A stretch of 64,000 nt of DNA from Caldilineaceae bacterium (GCA_022842065.1 JALHQH010000014.1:160377-224376), one strand, 5' to 3'; shown: positions 53,401 through 62,620, counted from the stretch's first letter. Made by a program: numbers and translations. Notes: generated from the sequence alone by a model not told the origin.

Positions 53401-53530
53401 TTGGCGTATTACCCTCTACGACCAGATAAGCAAGCAGTGCCCGTACCTTATGCGAACGGAAATTTTCGACTGATTGCTGCCCCAGCTTCACTTGAAATGC
53501 ACCAAAAAGTTGGATAAAAAGTTGGCTCAT
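50435..53530 (-). CDS. AfsR/SARP-type regulator: BTAD, NB-ARC ATPase and TPR repeats
   Basis: 1031 residues from ATG 53530. Domains: SARP-type winged helix (1-95, RSHKVRALLAYLVVEGNTPI), bacterial transcriptional activation domain (about 96-170), an AAA/NB-ARC ATPase with Walker A GEGGVGKT (214-221) and Walker B LLLILDNFEHL (288-298) and a TSRRR sensor-type motif, a winged-helix linker, then a long run of TPR-like helices (for example SLETSILTNLGIIYRDLGDF) to the C-terminus. Such STAND proteins switch on transcription when ATP and a signal are bound. Its targets are not evident from neighbours. Confidence 0.92.
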   Translation of the reverse strand: MSQLFIQLFGAFQVKLGQQSVENFRSHKVRALLAYLVVEGNTPISRHHLAKLLWHGYELDTAQASLRGALSNLRQLLQSVDLLQTTRHSVYLNTNHPLLWCDLLTFQRFLRQGDELDLAAWQHFAPTVQRTFLDSLHNVDSVPFQAWLVERQQDYRQQLTQLQQRVDQRISSAKATTPTNLPRTLTILIGREREIAELSRQVLDPSYPLITVTGEGGVGKTRLALAVAERTHQAFAHGVYFVGLAAVPLEERMDDQLALAIGSQLQLTFHAQAPLAQQLFTYLHAKQLLLILDNFEHLYPAAEFMIRLLEAAPQVTLLVTSRRRLDFQAESVLRLEGLALPSLSDEGGRIPNSSATLRYSPSVRLFVARAARTTPGFILTEQNSPAVFQICHFVNGLPLGIELAAAHVEYNSCEEIAVALQANSRALTASLRDLPPRQRSMQSVLATSWQLLSPVERTMLLHCSVFSGGFSLEAALVVTGATPDQLALLEAHSLLYADGEDRFRLHELVRRFAAEQWALAASAVDHGLPAHELPANRLPEEAVWLRNRHAAYYLNLLASWQLGVTVERDFQEMIQGDLANIRVAWRWALAQRQLELLLRAYEGLNQYYQLAGLYTEAEAIFSSSVTQLRQLLTHHVTPTLPIQQLLGYLLLKLAACYNSLSQTTKVIEVGQEVLTWAAQVADPILEMGAYRQLSAAAWVQGDYGRQSQQLTKALQLAQQHEQIAEQVACYAALGLHGSATQTYPTALAALHQGLLLARQHNYRSLETSILTNLGIIYRDLGDFAQAIAYFEQNLYLSRQVGKKREITLVIGNLGTLALLLGDYHAALTYLDEAQEMAAEQGEKRIEAELFALHALLFEQMDNGIEALRYCRQTLALADQHNYYHPAREALITRGHVLLRRNDPVAALAAYQQANALSQRSSVAEELLQGQACIAAVALAQGQFAAALAEVEQLLARFEQAQFNPFQSPQRILLTCYHVLVANHDPRAPAIFQRAWTLLQHQAAQISDPQLRQSYLQNVPANYALIQLAQAV

Positions 53531-54046
53531 AGTGATAGGCAACTCTGCACAAAAACCAGGATTATTGGCACTAGTAAACTAGCTGAGCACACTGATTTTC
53601 CAAACACGCGTGGATTAATTGTATTTCTCCGACACAGATATACTGAGCGCTAGCATGGATGATAAGCCTCTTCTCGTGTAGATGAATTGATTTTATGATC
53701 ATCTATACCAAACCGCAGTATAGATTGACAGTCACGGTGCGTCCCGCAGTGCGTAAGGTTGAGTTACTTCATGCTGCGCTACGCTACATGATTTGTAAGT
53801 CCTAATTCAACAAGGGAAGCAGCAATAGTGGGATTATACTGTGGAGGAGGTGCCTTTGCCAACTTGTGCCATTACACGGGTACATCCCAAGCAAAAAAGC
53901 CCAGTAAGAGTTCTCACCGGGCTTTGGCAAAACTTTAAAAGGAGTGCGCGGTGCTTTTCTTCGCAGCACTTTATGCTGTGGTGAGAAACAGGATTGCGTT
54001 GAAATGATCTAGCGGATCAAACCAAAGCAAAGTGCGCTTGCAGGGT
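53531..54046. other. gene-free stretch between regulator and PD40 protein
   Basis: No gene can be supported. It contains the promoter side of the regulator gene, an AT-rich segment, and the terminator hairpin at 53893-53926. Confidence 0.6.
53893..53926 (-). terminator. probable intrinsic terminator of the PD40 gene
   Basis: On the minus strand the sequence reads a stem aagcccggtgaga / cttactgggctt with a 3-nt loop, followed by a run of T. It lies about 120 nt after the stop of the gene ending at 54047, in the correct direction. Confidence 0.7.
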
Positions 54047-55588
54047 TTATGGCAGTGGCCGCCAGGCAATTGTAGGGTCATTAATTTCAGCCAATAAAGT
54101 CGGCGCGTGGCCTGGGCTGATGGTCCATAAGTAATATAAACCTAAGGGCCCTGGGGTGTCAGCGGTTATGGGACTGTTCACGTGCTTAGTGATATCACCA
54201 GTCACGTAAGCCAGTTGCTGGCCATCCGGTGACCAGGCAAATGTGATGCAATTTGCGGCTAAAAAGCGTTCATCGCCACCAGTTGTGCCAACCAACCACA
54301 GGTCAAACGATGCAAGCGTAGCTGCGGGTTTCTTGTCAACCAGAAAGGCGATCCGGTTACCATCTGGTGACCAGGCAGGCGTACTGGCTGGGTAACGGCT
54401 AAGATAAACACGCTGCTGCGGCGCAGCCAGGCTCGTGCGAAAGAGGCCGTTTGCGGACACGGCAGCCATTTCACCGCCATCCGGTGACCAAGTCGGGGAC
54501 CAGCTATTGACAGCAATTTCGGTAATTTCCCCATTCGCACTAACCTGCAGAATCTGGGCCTGACCGGTTTGGTAATAATCAAAGAGGAGCTTGCTGCTAT
54601 CTGGCGACCAAGCGAAACGTTTAACCGTACCCGTGGTATTGGCAGGCCCATAACGTTGACGCATCATAGCATTCACCGCAGCAACTTGCGGATCATGTTC
54701 GCCAAAGGCCGGTGTCCCACTGCCCCAAACCAAAGAACGGCTGTTAACGATCTGCAAGATCGCGCGCGCGGGTACGCCGGCAAGAAAGGCCACTTTGCGG
54801 CCATCAGGCGACCAGGCGGGGGCCGATTTGGGCTCGCCACTACTCGTTAACTGCAACGGGGCGTGGTCACTGGCATCCAGTAAATAGAGTTGGGGCACGC
54901 CCGCCGGCTTGCCCAAAAAAGCCAGTTTCAGGCCATCGGCGGACCAAGCCGGCGACCAACCAACGACGGTGCGTTCTTGTTGATGGTTTGCAGCCACGGT
55001 GGTTGTATGCAACGTTAATTCTGAGCCGACATCGGCAGCAAAGCTGAGCAAAGCGCGCGTGGGCCAGGGGCGCAATGTCGCAAAGTCTGGCAACAGTCGG
55101 CTCGTCAACGCAACCGCCCGCGTTGACGAAAGCAGGGAAAGCACGCCACTAACCAGAATCACCGCCATCACCGTTAACGCAAAAGTTTGTAGCCAGTGGG
55201 TGCGCGGGCTGGATGCACGTTGTTTGCCATCCACTGTCACCTTTACTTGAATCCGCGCGGCGACATGTTCGACTTTTACCTCAATCCAACCGGTATAATG
55301 TTCACTCGCTTGTAACAAACTAGTATCAACTTCTATCACCAGCTTTAAGCGCGACACCCCAGTCAGCACATCTTCGATCGGTTGCAAATGCACAATGCGA
55401 AACCAAGGTGTGCCATTATCGCAAACCACCGAGCAGCCATGCAATGAACCATGCGGATTACTGATCGATAGCTCGCGCACGGTCTTTACCTTGCCAGTTA
55501 ATTGACCAAAATCAAGGATGGTCGGTTCAAATACAACTTCTGGGGATAATTGCCATGCCAGGCGTGCATCAACACTGTTAAAATTCAT
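54047..55588 (-). CDS. membrane-anchored PD40 beta-propeller protein with N-terminal Ig-like domain
   Basis: 513 residues. Residues about 10-125 (VVFEPTILDFGQLTGKVKTV, VRELSISNPHGSLHG and EHYTGWIEVKVEH) resemble an immunoglobulin-like domain of the PapD/MSP type. One hydrophobic helix (FALTVMAVILVSGVLSLL, about 136-153) follows. The C-terminal part holds five or more PD40 (TolB-type) propeller units, each with SPDG or SPDS and a hydrophobic strand (SPDGRKVAFL, SPDGNRIAFL, SPDGQQLAYV). There is no signal peptide before the Ig domain, so the Ig part is predicted inside and the propeller outside. Function unknown, perhaps envelope-surface binding. Confidence 0.8.
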   Translation of the reverse strand: MNFNSVDARLAWQLSPEVVFEPTILDFGQLTGKVKTVRELSISNPHGSLHGCSVVCDNGTPWFRIVHLQPIEDVLTGVSRLKLVIEVDTSLLQASEHYTGWIEVKVEHVAARIQVKVTVDGKQRASSPRTHWLQTFALTVMAVILVSGVLSLLSSTRAVALTSRLLPDFATLRPWPTRALLSFAADVGSELTLHTTTVAANHQQERTVVGWSPAWSADGLKLAFLGKPAGVPQLYLLDASDHAPLQLTSSGEPKSAPAWSPDGRKVAFLAGVPARAILQIVNSRSLVWGSGTPAFGEHDPQVAAVNAMMRQRYGPANTTGTVKRFAWSPDSSKLLFDYYQTGQAQILQVSANGEITEIAVNSWSPTWSPDGGEMAAVSANGLFRTSLAAPQQRVYLSRYPASTPAWSPDGNRIAFLVDKKPAATLASFDLWLVGTTGGDERFLAANCITFAWSPDGQQLAYVTGDITKHVNSPITADTPGPLGLYYLWTISPGHAPTLLAEINDPTIAWRPLP

Positions 55589-56288
55589 CTAGCCATTCTC
55601 CAAACAATTTTCCTACCCTTTAATGTGCAGGTGATCAGTAACCAGCGCCAAACAACCACCAAATCGGAGCGCGCAAAAGTAGATTGCAACCAGGTGTGCG
55701 TTTTACGTGCAGCGCAACCATAAGCTTAATATAAGAGTTACGCAGCTATCATAGAGTAAATTTTTCGTTAAAAACTTACTCTATCTAGGCTTTTCATACC
55801 CGAAGAAGGTGGACAGGGGGAGATTCGTAGTCCAAGCCAATCGCGGAAACTCGTTATAGATCCGTTTAGATTTCTCAGTCAATATGTGGACAACACAAGA
55901 ACCAGCTATTAATACAGCACATAATAATAGAGAAACGGATAGTAACATACACAACTTTACAAATCAATAGAATAAGCGTGACGGGAACGTGATCAGATAT
56001 AAACGAATCGATTACACTACTGCTGCAATTAAGGATGCTTACATATGTATCTCGAACAACATGTCAGGTGGCCGATTAGGCAGTCAATCCTGGGCGCAGG
56101 CCATGAATGAGGTAAGCCATCACCACAGCAGACCATGGCCGAATGTCCACCCTCTTTTGATTGCGCGCTTTGCGATCTATCAGGACGCTGGTATGATGCT
56201 ATACTGATGTGAAAGTCATAGACATGGTGCCTTATGACGAATACCGCGCCTGAGTACATCTTCAAAATCACCAAGGGAGAATTGATTT
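55589..56288. other. 700-nt gene-free, AT-rich stretch
   Basis: No gene can be supported; the short open frames in it do not resemble proteins. An imperfect hairpin (agagtaaattttt and mirror, about 55753-55782) is the only structure. It should contain the promoters of the PD40 gene (minus) and of the enolase-superfamily gene (plus); AGGGAG before 56289 is the latter's ribosome-binding site. Confidence 0.6.
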
Positions 56289-57446
56289 ATGAAAATTACC
56301 TCGATCAAAACCGCCGCCACGCGCGGTCATGGGATGCACCTCTGGGTGAAGGTCGAAACTGATGCCGGCATCACCGGGATGGGCGAATGTGTGCATGGTG
56401 GGCTACAAGCAATTGCAATTATCAGCTATCTGGCACCCAAGCTAGAAGGGCGCGATCCTTTTGCGATTGATGCGATCTTCGAAGATATGCGCCGCAGCCA
56501 TGTCTTTGATGGGGGCAACGCCGGCGCACTGATCACGGCGCTGACAGGCATCGAGATCGCGCTCTGGGATCTCAAGGGCAAGGCGTTGAAAACACCAGTC
56601 GTCGAGTTGCTGGGCGGGCGCTTCCGCGATCAGATCCGGGTTTATGCCGATTGCCAGGTTGAGCCGGGCATGGATTTTGACGCGATCAAACAAATTGTCG
56701 AAGGAGTCGTCGAGAAGGGTTTTACCGCCCTCAAGATCGATCTGGATATCGGTGCTTACACCACAGGGCGTCAATTCGACCGCGCCCTGCTGCGCGATAA
56801 ATTCAACTACACGGCCAGCGAGCGCGAGCACGAAATTATGCTGGAGATGGTCGATATGGTAACCGAAGCCGCCGGGCCGGATGTCTCGGTGGCGGCCGAT
56901 GTGCATACGCGGCTGGATGTGCCCAGTGCAATCCGCTTGGCGCGCGATCTAGAGCCCTACCACCTGATGTGGTTAGAGGAGCCAGTCCCTGCCGAGAATG
57001 TGGATGCCATGCGCGAAGTCACACGCTCGACGACAACGCCGATCTGCTCTGGTGAGAATCTCTACCTGCGCCACGGCTTTCGCGATCTATTGGAAAAGCA
57101 AGCCGTCAACATTATCATGCCCGACATCCCCAAGTGTGGCGGCCTCTCTGAATGTCGCAAAATCGCCAATATGGCAGAGATTTATTATATTCCCTTTGCC
57201 CCACACAACGTCTCTTCGCCGATTGGGACCCTGGCCTCGGCGCATGTTTGTGCCAGCGTCCCCAACTTCCTGGTGCTCGAATTCCACTGGCTGCACCGCG
57301 ACTATTGGACGACGATCATCAAAGAAAAAGAGGATATCATCAAGGACGGCTTTATTACCATCGGCGATCGACCTGGCATTGGGGTAGAGTTAGATGAAGA
57401 AGTCGGCCGGCAATATCAATACCCAGGGACAACCTGGTTTGCGTAA
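56289..57446 (+). CDS. mandelate racemase / muconate lactonizing enzyme family protein (galactonate-dehydratase-like)
   Basis: 385 residues. The start ITSIKTAATRGHGMHLWVKV and capping region, then FTALKIDLDIGAYT (Lys), VSVAADVHTRLDV (metal Asp), LMWLEEPVPAENVD (metal Glu), and FAPHNVSSPIGTLA (His/Asp base side) fit the D-galactonate dehydratase branch of the enolase superfamily. It differs clearly from the paralogue at 43971. It is followed after 146 nt by an aminotransferase, so the product may be an amino or keto acid. No regulator is adjacent. Confidence 0.92.
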   Translation: MKITSIKTAATRGHGMHLWVKVETDAGITGMGECVHGGLQAIAIISYLAPKLEGRDPFAIDAIFEDMRRSHVFDGGNAGALITALTGIEIALWDLKGKALKTPVVELLGGRFRDQIRVYADCQVEPGMDFDAIKQIVEGVVEKGFTALKIDLDIGAYTTGRQFDRALLRDKFNYTASEREHEIMLEMVDMVTEAAGPDVSVAADVHTRLDVPSAIRLARDLEPYHLMWLEEPVPAENVDAMREVTRSTTTPICSGENLYLRHGFRDLLEKQAVNIIMPDIPKCGGLSECRKIANMAEIYYIPFAPHNVSSPIGTLASAHVCASVPNFLVLEFHWLHRDYWTTIIKEKEDIIKDGFITIGDRPGIGVELDEEVGRQYQYPGTTWFA

Positions 57447-57592
57447 AGCCGTGCGAAAGAGCACCCAGCGGTTGTCCACCGCCGCCCTGGGTGTTGCTTC
57501 GTGCCATTGCATCTATCACGCTTTAATTCCCAAAATAGCCGTGACAAATAATAGTAATTTGCGCATACCCATCCTTTAGATTAAACGAGCTT

Positions 57593-58867
57593 ATGGATAT
57601 CACCAGTCCGCTGACCCAACCGACCATTCCGGGCTTTCGGCGTGTGCCGCGCACCGGCGTCATTTATGTAATGCACCGCGCGGCCCTGCAAGGCTTTAGT
57701 TATGAAAACCCAGCCTGGGCCAACTTGGGGCAAGGTTCCCCCGAAACGGGTGAACTGCCCGATGCCCCGGCGCGCCTGTCAGAAATCAGTGCGATTGCCC
57801 CCACCCGTCACTATAGCCCGGTCTCTGGCCAGACGGAACTACGCCAGAAAGTAGCTGAGCTCTACAACCACCTTTATCGACGCGGCAAGCGGTCGCAGTA
57901 CACCTATGAAAATGTGAGTATTGCCGGCGGCGGCCGGTTAGCGTTGACACGGCTGGTCGCTGCGCTCGATGACATTAACATGGGCCACTTCCTGCCCGAT
58001 TACACCGCCTACGAAGAGTTACTGACTACTTTCAAATCATTTATCCCGATCCCGATTCTGCTAAGTGCCGATCGTGGCTATCAATTTTCGGCCGAAGCAC
58101 TGCGCCAGGAGATCCGTGGCCGTGGGTTGACCGCGATCCTGGCCAGCAACCCCTGTAACCCGACCGGCCAGGTGGTGCAAGATTATGCCCTGCGTGGTTG
58201 GGTCGAAGTCGCGCGTGAGACTGAGTGTACCTTGATTCTCGATGAATTTTATTCCCATTACATCTACGGTGAGTCCAGTAACCCGTACAACATGGTCTCG
58301 GCGGCCCAATATATCGACGATGTCGAAAACGACCCAGTGATCATCGTCGATGGCCTCACCAAGAATTGGCGCTACCCCGGTTGGCGCATCAGTTGGACGC
58401 TTGGCCCCAAGTCGGTGATCGAGACGATTGGCAGCGCCGGCTCGTTTCTCGACGGTGGTGCGAACCACCCCTTTCAGCAGCAGGCCATCGAACTGCTCGA
58501 CCCTGAGCTGACGATCCAGGAAACCCAGGCGATCCAGAAGATCTTCCGCCACAAACGCGATTACACCTTGGAGCGGCTGCACGACATGGGGGTGACGGTT
58601 GATGCCGTGCCCCACGGGGCTTTCTATGTCTGGGCCAATCTCTCGGATCTGCCGGCCCCGCTCAACGACGGTATGTGCTTCTTTGAGGAAGGGCTCAAAG
58701 AGCAAGTGATCACTGTGCCTGGGATCTTTTTTGATGTCAACCCCGGCCAGCGCCGCCGCGCCAACGCGCGCTATCAACATTATAGCCGCGTCAGCTTTGG
58801 CCCCGAGTTGAGCACCTTGGAGCAAGGGCTTGACGCCCTGGCGCGGGTGGTGCGCAAGTTTCGGTAG
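57593..58867 (+). CDS. PLP-dependent aminotransferase class I/II
   Basis: 424 residues. SNPCNPTGQ (185-193), LILDEFYSHYIYGE (215-227) and VDGLTKNWRYPGWR with the Schiff-base Lys 257 and the Arg 265 that binds the substrate carboxylate are the fold-I aspartate-aminotransferase pattern. It transfers an amino group between an amino acid and a keto acid. Next to a dehydratase of sugar acids and a SAF-domain oxidoreductase, it may aminate or deaminate the pathway intermediate. A strong hairpin follows the stop. Confidence 0.92.
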   Translation: MDITSPLTQPTIPGFRRVPRTGVIYVMHRAALQGFSYENPAWANLGQGSPETGELPDAPARLSEISAIAPTRHYSPVSGQTELRQKVAELYNHLYRRGKRSQYTYENVSIAGGGRLALTRLVAALDDINMGHFLPDYTAYEELLTTFKSFIPIPILLSADRGYQFSAEALRQEIRGRGLTAILASNPCNPTGQVVQDYALRGWVEVARETECTLILDEFYSHYIYGESSNPYNMVSAAQYIDDVENDPVIIVDGLTKNWRYPGWRISWTLGPKSVIETIGSAGSFLDGGANHPFQQQAIELLDPELTIQETQAIQKIFRHKRDYTLERLHDMGVTVDAVPHGAFYVWANLSDLPAPLNDGMCFFEEGLKEQVITVPGIFFDVNPGQRRRANARYQHYSRVSFGPELSTLEQGLDALARVVRKFR

Positions 58868-58917
58868 TCGGGGCGTACCCTTGCGGTCTTAGGACGACCG
58901 CAAGGGTACGCCCCGAC
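58867..58917. terminator. bidirectional terminator hairpin
   Basis: Perfect 22-bp arms (58867-58888, 58896-58917) with a 7-nt loop. The left arm begins on the last base of the aminotransferase stop and the right arm ends 5 nt before the stop of the convergent SAF gene, so it can serve both. Confidence 0.85.
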
Positions 58918-58922
58918 GTTAT

Positions 58923-60278
58923 TTACCAAACGGTAGCGTCTTGCAGCTGGCGTAGCTTCCAGATGAACGAGTCGGTGGGTAATTCGACCATGTCGTAGGT
59001 AATCACCGCGCCGGCAGCAACATCGTTTTTGAGTTTGGCACCCTGGCAGAGGCCCAAGGGCAATAAACCTGCCGTGCGCGCCACGGTCGCCTTTTCACAG
59101 TGGCCCAAGACGGTGTAGCCACCGCCGCCGTCCAGCGTCTCCCCTTCTTCCAGATGACGCTTGGCCACGGTGATACATTCGGCGGTGGGGGTAGGCAAGG
59201 GCGCACCGGTAGCAACGCCATAGAAAACCGCACTCATAATCGAAATCGGTGCCTCAACCGCCACCAGGTGATAGGGTCGCCAGAGCACAAAATTCTGGCC
59301 ATTGCCACCAGGAGCCAGATAGTAGCCCTGTAGATCCTCCTGAATAAAGGGATGATCCGTACGGATCACACAGAAGACGCCCATCTTGAGTGCGTTAGGC
59401 AATAGAGTTTTACCATCGACGGCGACACTATTAGCCAGTTCGACCACGCCATGCTGGCTCAGCAAACCGCCTTCCGCCTGTAAACTAAAACGCTGCGCAA
59501 TCTCATCAATGTTGACTGCCGGCTCGTGCATGCCCCGCACATCGGGGACGAGGCCGGCGGCATTCGCAAGTGCCGTCATCTCCACATTCGCTTTGGTGCC
59601 ATCGCGAAATGAATTGAACATCTTGAAGTTAATGGTGCGCCGCGCAATCAACTCCTCACTGAAGCCAAAGCGTTGGGGCACCGTGTCGGGCGTGCCTTGT
59701 GGATCATCGGGATATAGAATCGTCCCGCGCCCAGCAGCTACGATCTCAAAGCCGAGGCTGCGCGCCCAGTCGATCATGTTCATGGTGCAGCCGGGCTGAT
59801 CGCCATCGACCATCGTGTAAACCACCCCCGCAGCATCGGCCAAGCGACGTAAAATTGAGCCAATCGTAATGTCGGCCTCGACGTTGACCATGATCACATG
59901 TTTTTTGTGCAGAATCGCGTGATAAGCCATACGTGCCCCGACTTCGGGAATGCCGGTCGCCTCCACGACCACATCGACCAGCGCGCATTGGGCCACCAGC
60001 AGCCCATCTTGCACAATCGCCCGTTGGCCGCTGCGGATGGTGTCGTGCAATTGGTCGAGCGTTGTGGCTACCCGCAGCGCGCTCTCCGGCAGTCGCCCGG
60101 CGACAGTATAGGCGTGCCGGGCACGATCAACGTCGATCTCGGCGATGACGGCCACTTCCATCCCGCGCATCTGCGCCAACTGAGCGACGACACCGCCACC
60201 AAATTTACCAGTGCCAATAATGCCGACGCGGATCGGTCGCCCCTCGGCGGCGCGCTGGGCCAGTAGATTGCTGTACAT
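58923..60278 (-). CDS. NAD(P)-dependent oxidoreductase with C-terminal SAF domain
   Basis: 451 residues from ATG 60278, with AAAGGAG 6 nt upstream; the longer frame from 60359 is unlikely. The N-terminal Rossmann domain RVGIIGTGKFGGGVVAQLAQ (17-36) and the middle VVEATGIPEVGARMAYHAI resemble homoserine-dehydrogenase-like oxidoreductases. The C-terminal SAF domain is marked by GLLPLGLCQGAKLKNDVAAG and the closing VITYDMVELP. Members act on acid sugars and branched-chain acids. It is convergent with the aminotransferase but likely in the same pathway. Confidence 0.85.
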   Translation of the reverse strand: MYSNLLAQRAAEGRPIRVGIIGTGKFGGGVVAQLAQMRGMEVAVIAEIDVDRARHAYTVAGRLPESALRVATTLDQLHDTIRSGQRAIVQDGLLVAQCALVDVVVEATGIPEVGARMAYHAILHKKHVIMVNVEADITIGSILRRLADAAGVVYTMVDGDQPGCTMNMIDWARSLGFEIVAAGRGTILYPDDPQGTPDTVPQRFGFSEELIARRTINFKMFNSFRDGTKANVEMTALANAAGLVPDVRGMHEPAVNIDEIAQRFSLQAEGGLLSQHGVVELANSVAVDGKTLLPNALKMGVFCVIRTDHPFIQEDLQGYYLAPGGNGQNFVLWRPYHLVAVEAPISIMSAVFYGVATGAPLPTPTAECITVAKRHLEEGETLDGGGGYTVLGHCEKATVARTAGLLPLGLCQGAKLKNDVAAGAVITYDMVELPTDSFIWKLRQLQDATVW

Positions 60279-60393
60279 AGGTTGCTCCTTTGTCTGCATC
60301 GGTTGTCGTTTTTCAAGTGGTTGATTGGAGATCATACCGCAGGCGGGACGGCAAGGCAAGGGGCGGAAAAGAGGTAAGTTGACTGACTCCGAC

Positions 60394-60443
60394 GCTGAAA
60401 TAACGGAGGGGACGCACTAGTGCGTCCCCTCCGTTATTTCAGC
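60394..60443. terminator. palindromic hairpin, terminator of the TSP3 gene
   Basis: Perfect 24-bp arms (60394-60417, 60420-60443) with a 2-nt centre, lying 17 nt after the stop of the thrombospondin-repeat gene. A run of T follows only weakly. Confidence 0.8.
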
Positions 60444-60459
60444 TCACGATTGTGTTAGA

Positions 60460-62052
60460 TCAGCCTGGATCGCAGACATTGCCGATCAGGTCACCGTCAC
60501 TGTCTTCCTGACCGGGGTTGTAGATCACCGGGCAGTTATCGTAGACATCGTCGATCTCATCATTGTCGTCGTCGGGGTCACAGACATTTCCGATACCTTC
60601 ACCGTCGAGATCATCCTGGGTGGGATTGGGGATCAACGGACAGTTGTCGTTCCAATCTTCGGCCCCATCCTCGTCATCGTCAGTATCACAGAGGTTGCCA
60701 TAAGCATCGCCGTCGGCATTTTCCTGGTTGGGATTGTTAGCGAGGGGACAGTTATCACCGGCATCAACCACCTCATCGCCGTCATCGTCGTCATCACACA
60801 CATTGCCCAGGCCATCCTGGTCAGTATCATCTTGGCGTGGATTGTAGACAAGTTGGCAGTTGTCGATGGTATCCTCAGCACCATCCTCGTCATCGTCCGT
60901 GTCACAGGCATTTCCATAACCATCCCCGTCCGTATCAAGCTGATTGGGATTAGCGTGGAGCAGACAATTATCGCCGCCATTCTCGACCCCATCGTTGTCA
61001 TTATCGGGGTCACAGGGATTACCGATCAGGTCACCATCGATATCATCCTGGGCGGGGTTGTAGACGGTCGGGCAGTTGTCGTTGACATCTTCGATCGCAT
61101 CGCCATCTTTATCGACATCACAGTGATTGCCAATACCGTCGCCGTCACTATCTTGCTGCTCGGGGTTGTAATGGCGTGGGCAGTTGTCGCCACCATCTTC
61201 GCGTTCATCGTTATCATCATCGGTGTCACAGGCGTTACCCTGGCCATCACCGTCGGTATCATCCTGCCCTGGATTATTGAAGGTTGGGCAGTTATCGGCC
61301 CCGGCATCAATTCCATCATTATCAGCGTCATTGTCACAAGCGTTGCCGATATTGTCGCTGTCGCTGTCTTCCTGGCCGGGATTATACTTAACCGGGCAGT
61401 TGTCCGCGCCATCGTCAATGCCATCTTCATCATCGTCCGGATCACAGACGTTGCCGATCCCTTCGCCGTCCAGATCGTCTTGGGTAGGATTGTAATGGAC
61501 GGGACAGTTGTCGTTCCAATCTTCCGCCCCATCCTCGTCATCATCCGTATCACAGAGATTACCGTAGGCGTCGCCGTCGGCATTCTCCTGGTTGGGATTG
61601 TGGGCGAGGGGGCAGTTGTCACCGGCGTCGACAAAACCGTCGTTGTCGTCATCGTCATCACAAAAATTGCCCAAACCATCCTGGTCTTTGTCATCCTGAC
61701 GCGGATTGTAGACAAGGGGGCAATTGTCGCTGCCATCCTCGGCCCCATCCTCATCATCGTCAGTGTCACAGCTATTGCCATACCCATCGCCATCGGCGTC
61801 CGCCTGATTGGGGTTGGAAGTGGTGGGGCAGTTATCGTCTTGGTTAAGGACCCCATCATTGTCGGCATCGTTGCCCTGCTGTAGATCAGTAATGTGCCCC
61901 GGTTGAACACTTTCCGCTGCCGGCGGTTGGCTAGATGCCTGTACATTAAGGCGATAAACGCTTAATAGGCCAACAAACACCAGTATAATGCCAATGCTAC
62001 GGCCTAGCCAGGGCATAGCACGCCGTAGACCATTTTGCTTACGATCATTCAT
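60460..62052 (-). CDS. secreted thrombospondin type 3 repeat protein
   Basis: 530 residues from ATG 62052, with GGGAG 7 nt upstream; a frame open to 62178 adds unlikely residues. The basic start [18 protein letters not shown] and hydrophobic [15 protein letters not shown] (19-33) form a signal anchor. From residue 73 follow 13 thrombospondin type 3 units, each starting DNCP (one DNCQ, one DNCL), in exact 36-residue steps and rich in Asp for calcium binding (DxDxDG). The end is ...CDPG with no anchor or sorting motif. Units 1-5 and 9-13 are near-copies. Such Ca-binding rods occur in surface adhesins and cellulosome-like linkers. Confidence 0.9.
   Translation of the reverse strand: MNDRKQNGLRRAMPWLGRSIGIILVFVGLLSVYRLNVQASSQPPAAESVQPGHITDLQQGNDADNDGVLNQDDNCPTTSNPNQADADGDGYGNSCDTDDDEDGAEDGSDNCPLVYNPRQDDKDQDGLGNFCDDDDDNDGFVDAGDNCPLAHNPNQENADGDAYGNLCDTDDDEDGAEDWNDNCPVHYNPTQDDLDGEGIGNVCDPDDDEDGIDDGADNCPVKYNPGQEDSDSDNIGNACDNDADNDGIDAGADNCPTFNNPGQDDTDGDGQGNACDTDDDNDEREDGGDNCPRHYNPEQQDSDGDGIGNHCDVDKDGDAIEDVNDNCPTVYNPAQDDIDGDLIGNPCDPDNDNDGVENGGDNCLLHANPNQLDTDGDGYGNACDTDDDEDGAEDTIDNCQLVYNPRQDDTDQDGLGNVCDDDDDGDEVVDAGDNCPLANNPNQENADGDAYGNLCDTDDDEDGAEDWNDNCPLIPNPTQDDLDGEGIGNVCDPDDDNDEIDDVYDNCPVIYNPGQEDSDGDLIGNVCDPG
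60463..61836 (-). repeat. 108-bp tandem repeat encoding 13 TSP3 units
   Basis: DNCP starts occur every 36 codons without any insertion or deletion. Units 1-5 (61836-61297) match units 9-13 (60972-60463) at an offset of exactly 288 residues (864 bp), showing a segmental duplication. Long open frames on the opposite strand here are a by-product of this repeat. Confidence 0.95.
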
Positions 62053-62620
62053 GTTTACTCTCCCGTCAATAAATAAAAAAGCTAGACAAAGTTTGCAAAA
62101 TAACCAAGCAACGATCACACATAATGGCAAGTCCACTATGGTGAAAGTGCTCAAACTATGCGAATAGTGCGCTGCCAATTATCAACAGCGCACTAAGTGT
62201 TAACAATATTGGGACGGTAGTTGCGACAAGGAACAGTAATGTCGATGTGGGTAACAACACCGTTTTCTGCTGTAAGATTAAATAGAGGTACTTAAGTTTT
62301 AGTAAGCGAAGTTTTGTGTAAATTTAAGCTTGTTTATACGAGTTTAAACTTGAACTATGATCGGCTTTACAGCTCTAAATTAACCAAACGTAAGTATCAA
62401 TTGCTGTTAATTAATACTATTTCATCTTCAACAAGTTGGCAAATTCAGATTATCGCTGTATACAATATTCTAATGTTTAATTGCTATTTTGCTTTTGTAT
62501 AGCATGACAGAATGCGATGTTCTGGTTATAATGGTTATACAGCCGTCGCACCACTTCTACCTTCACTTTTGTCATCCAAAACCGGCGCATGCTGCCATGA
62601 CCAAGATCGGAGTCCTGTAT
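62053..62620. other. gene-free AT-rich stretch between TSP3 and GH2 genes
   Basis: No gene can be supported. The stretch 62280-62500 is AT-rich and should hold the divergent promoters. GGAG lies 8 nt before the GH2 ATG at 62621. Confidence 0.6.

Noticed and set aside
55989..56207. Short open frame before the enolase-superfamily gene
   Set aside because: 72 codons without resemblance to a protein and in an AT-rich non-coding stretch.
60832..61884. 350-codon open frame on the strand opposite the TSP3 gene
   Set aside because: It is a by-product of the 108-bp repeat: the translated product is only low-complexity Val/Ile-rich sequence, and codon bias supports the minus-strand gene.
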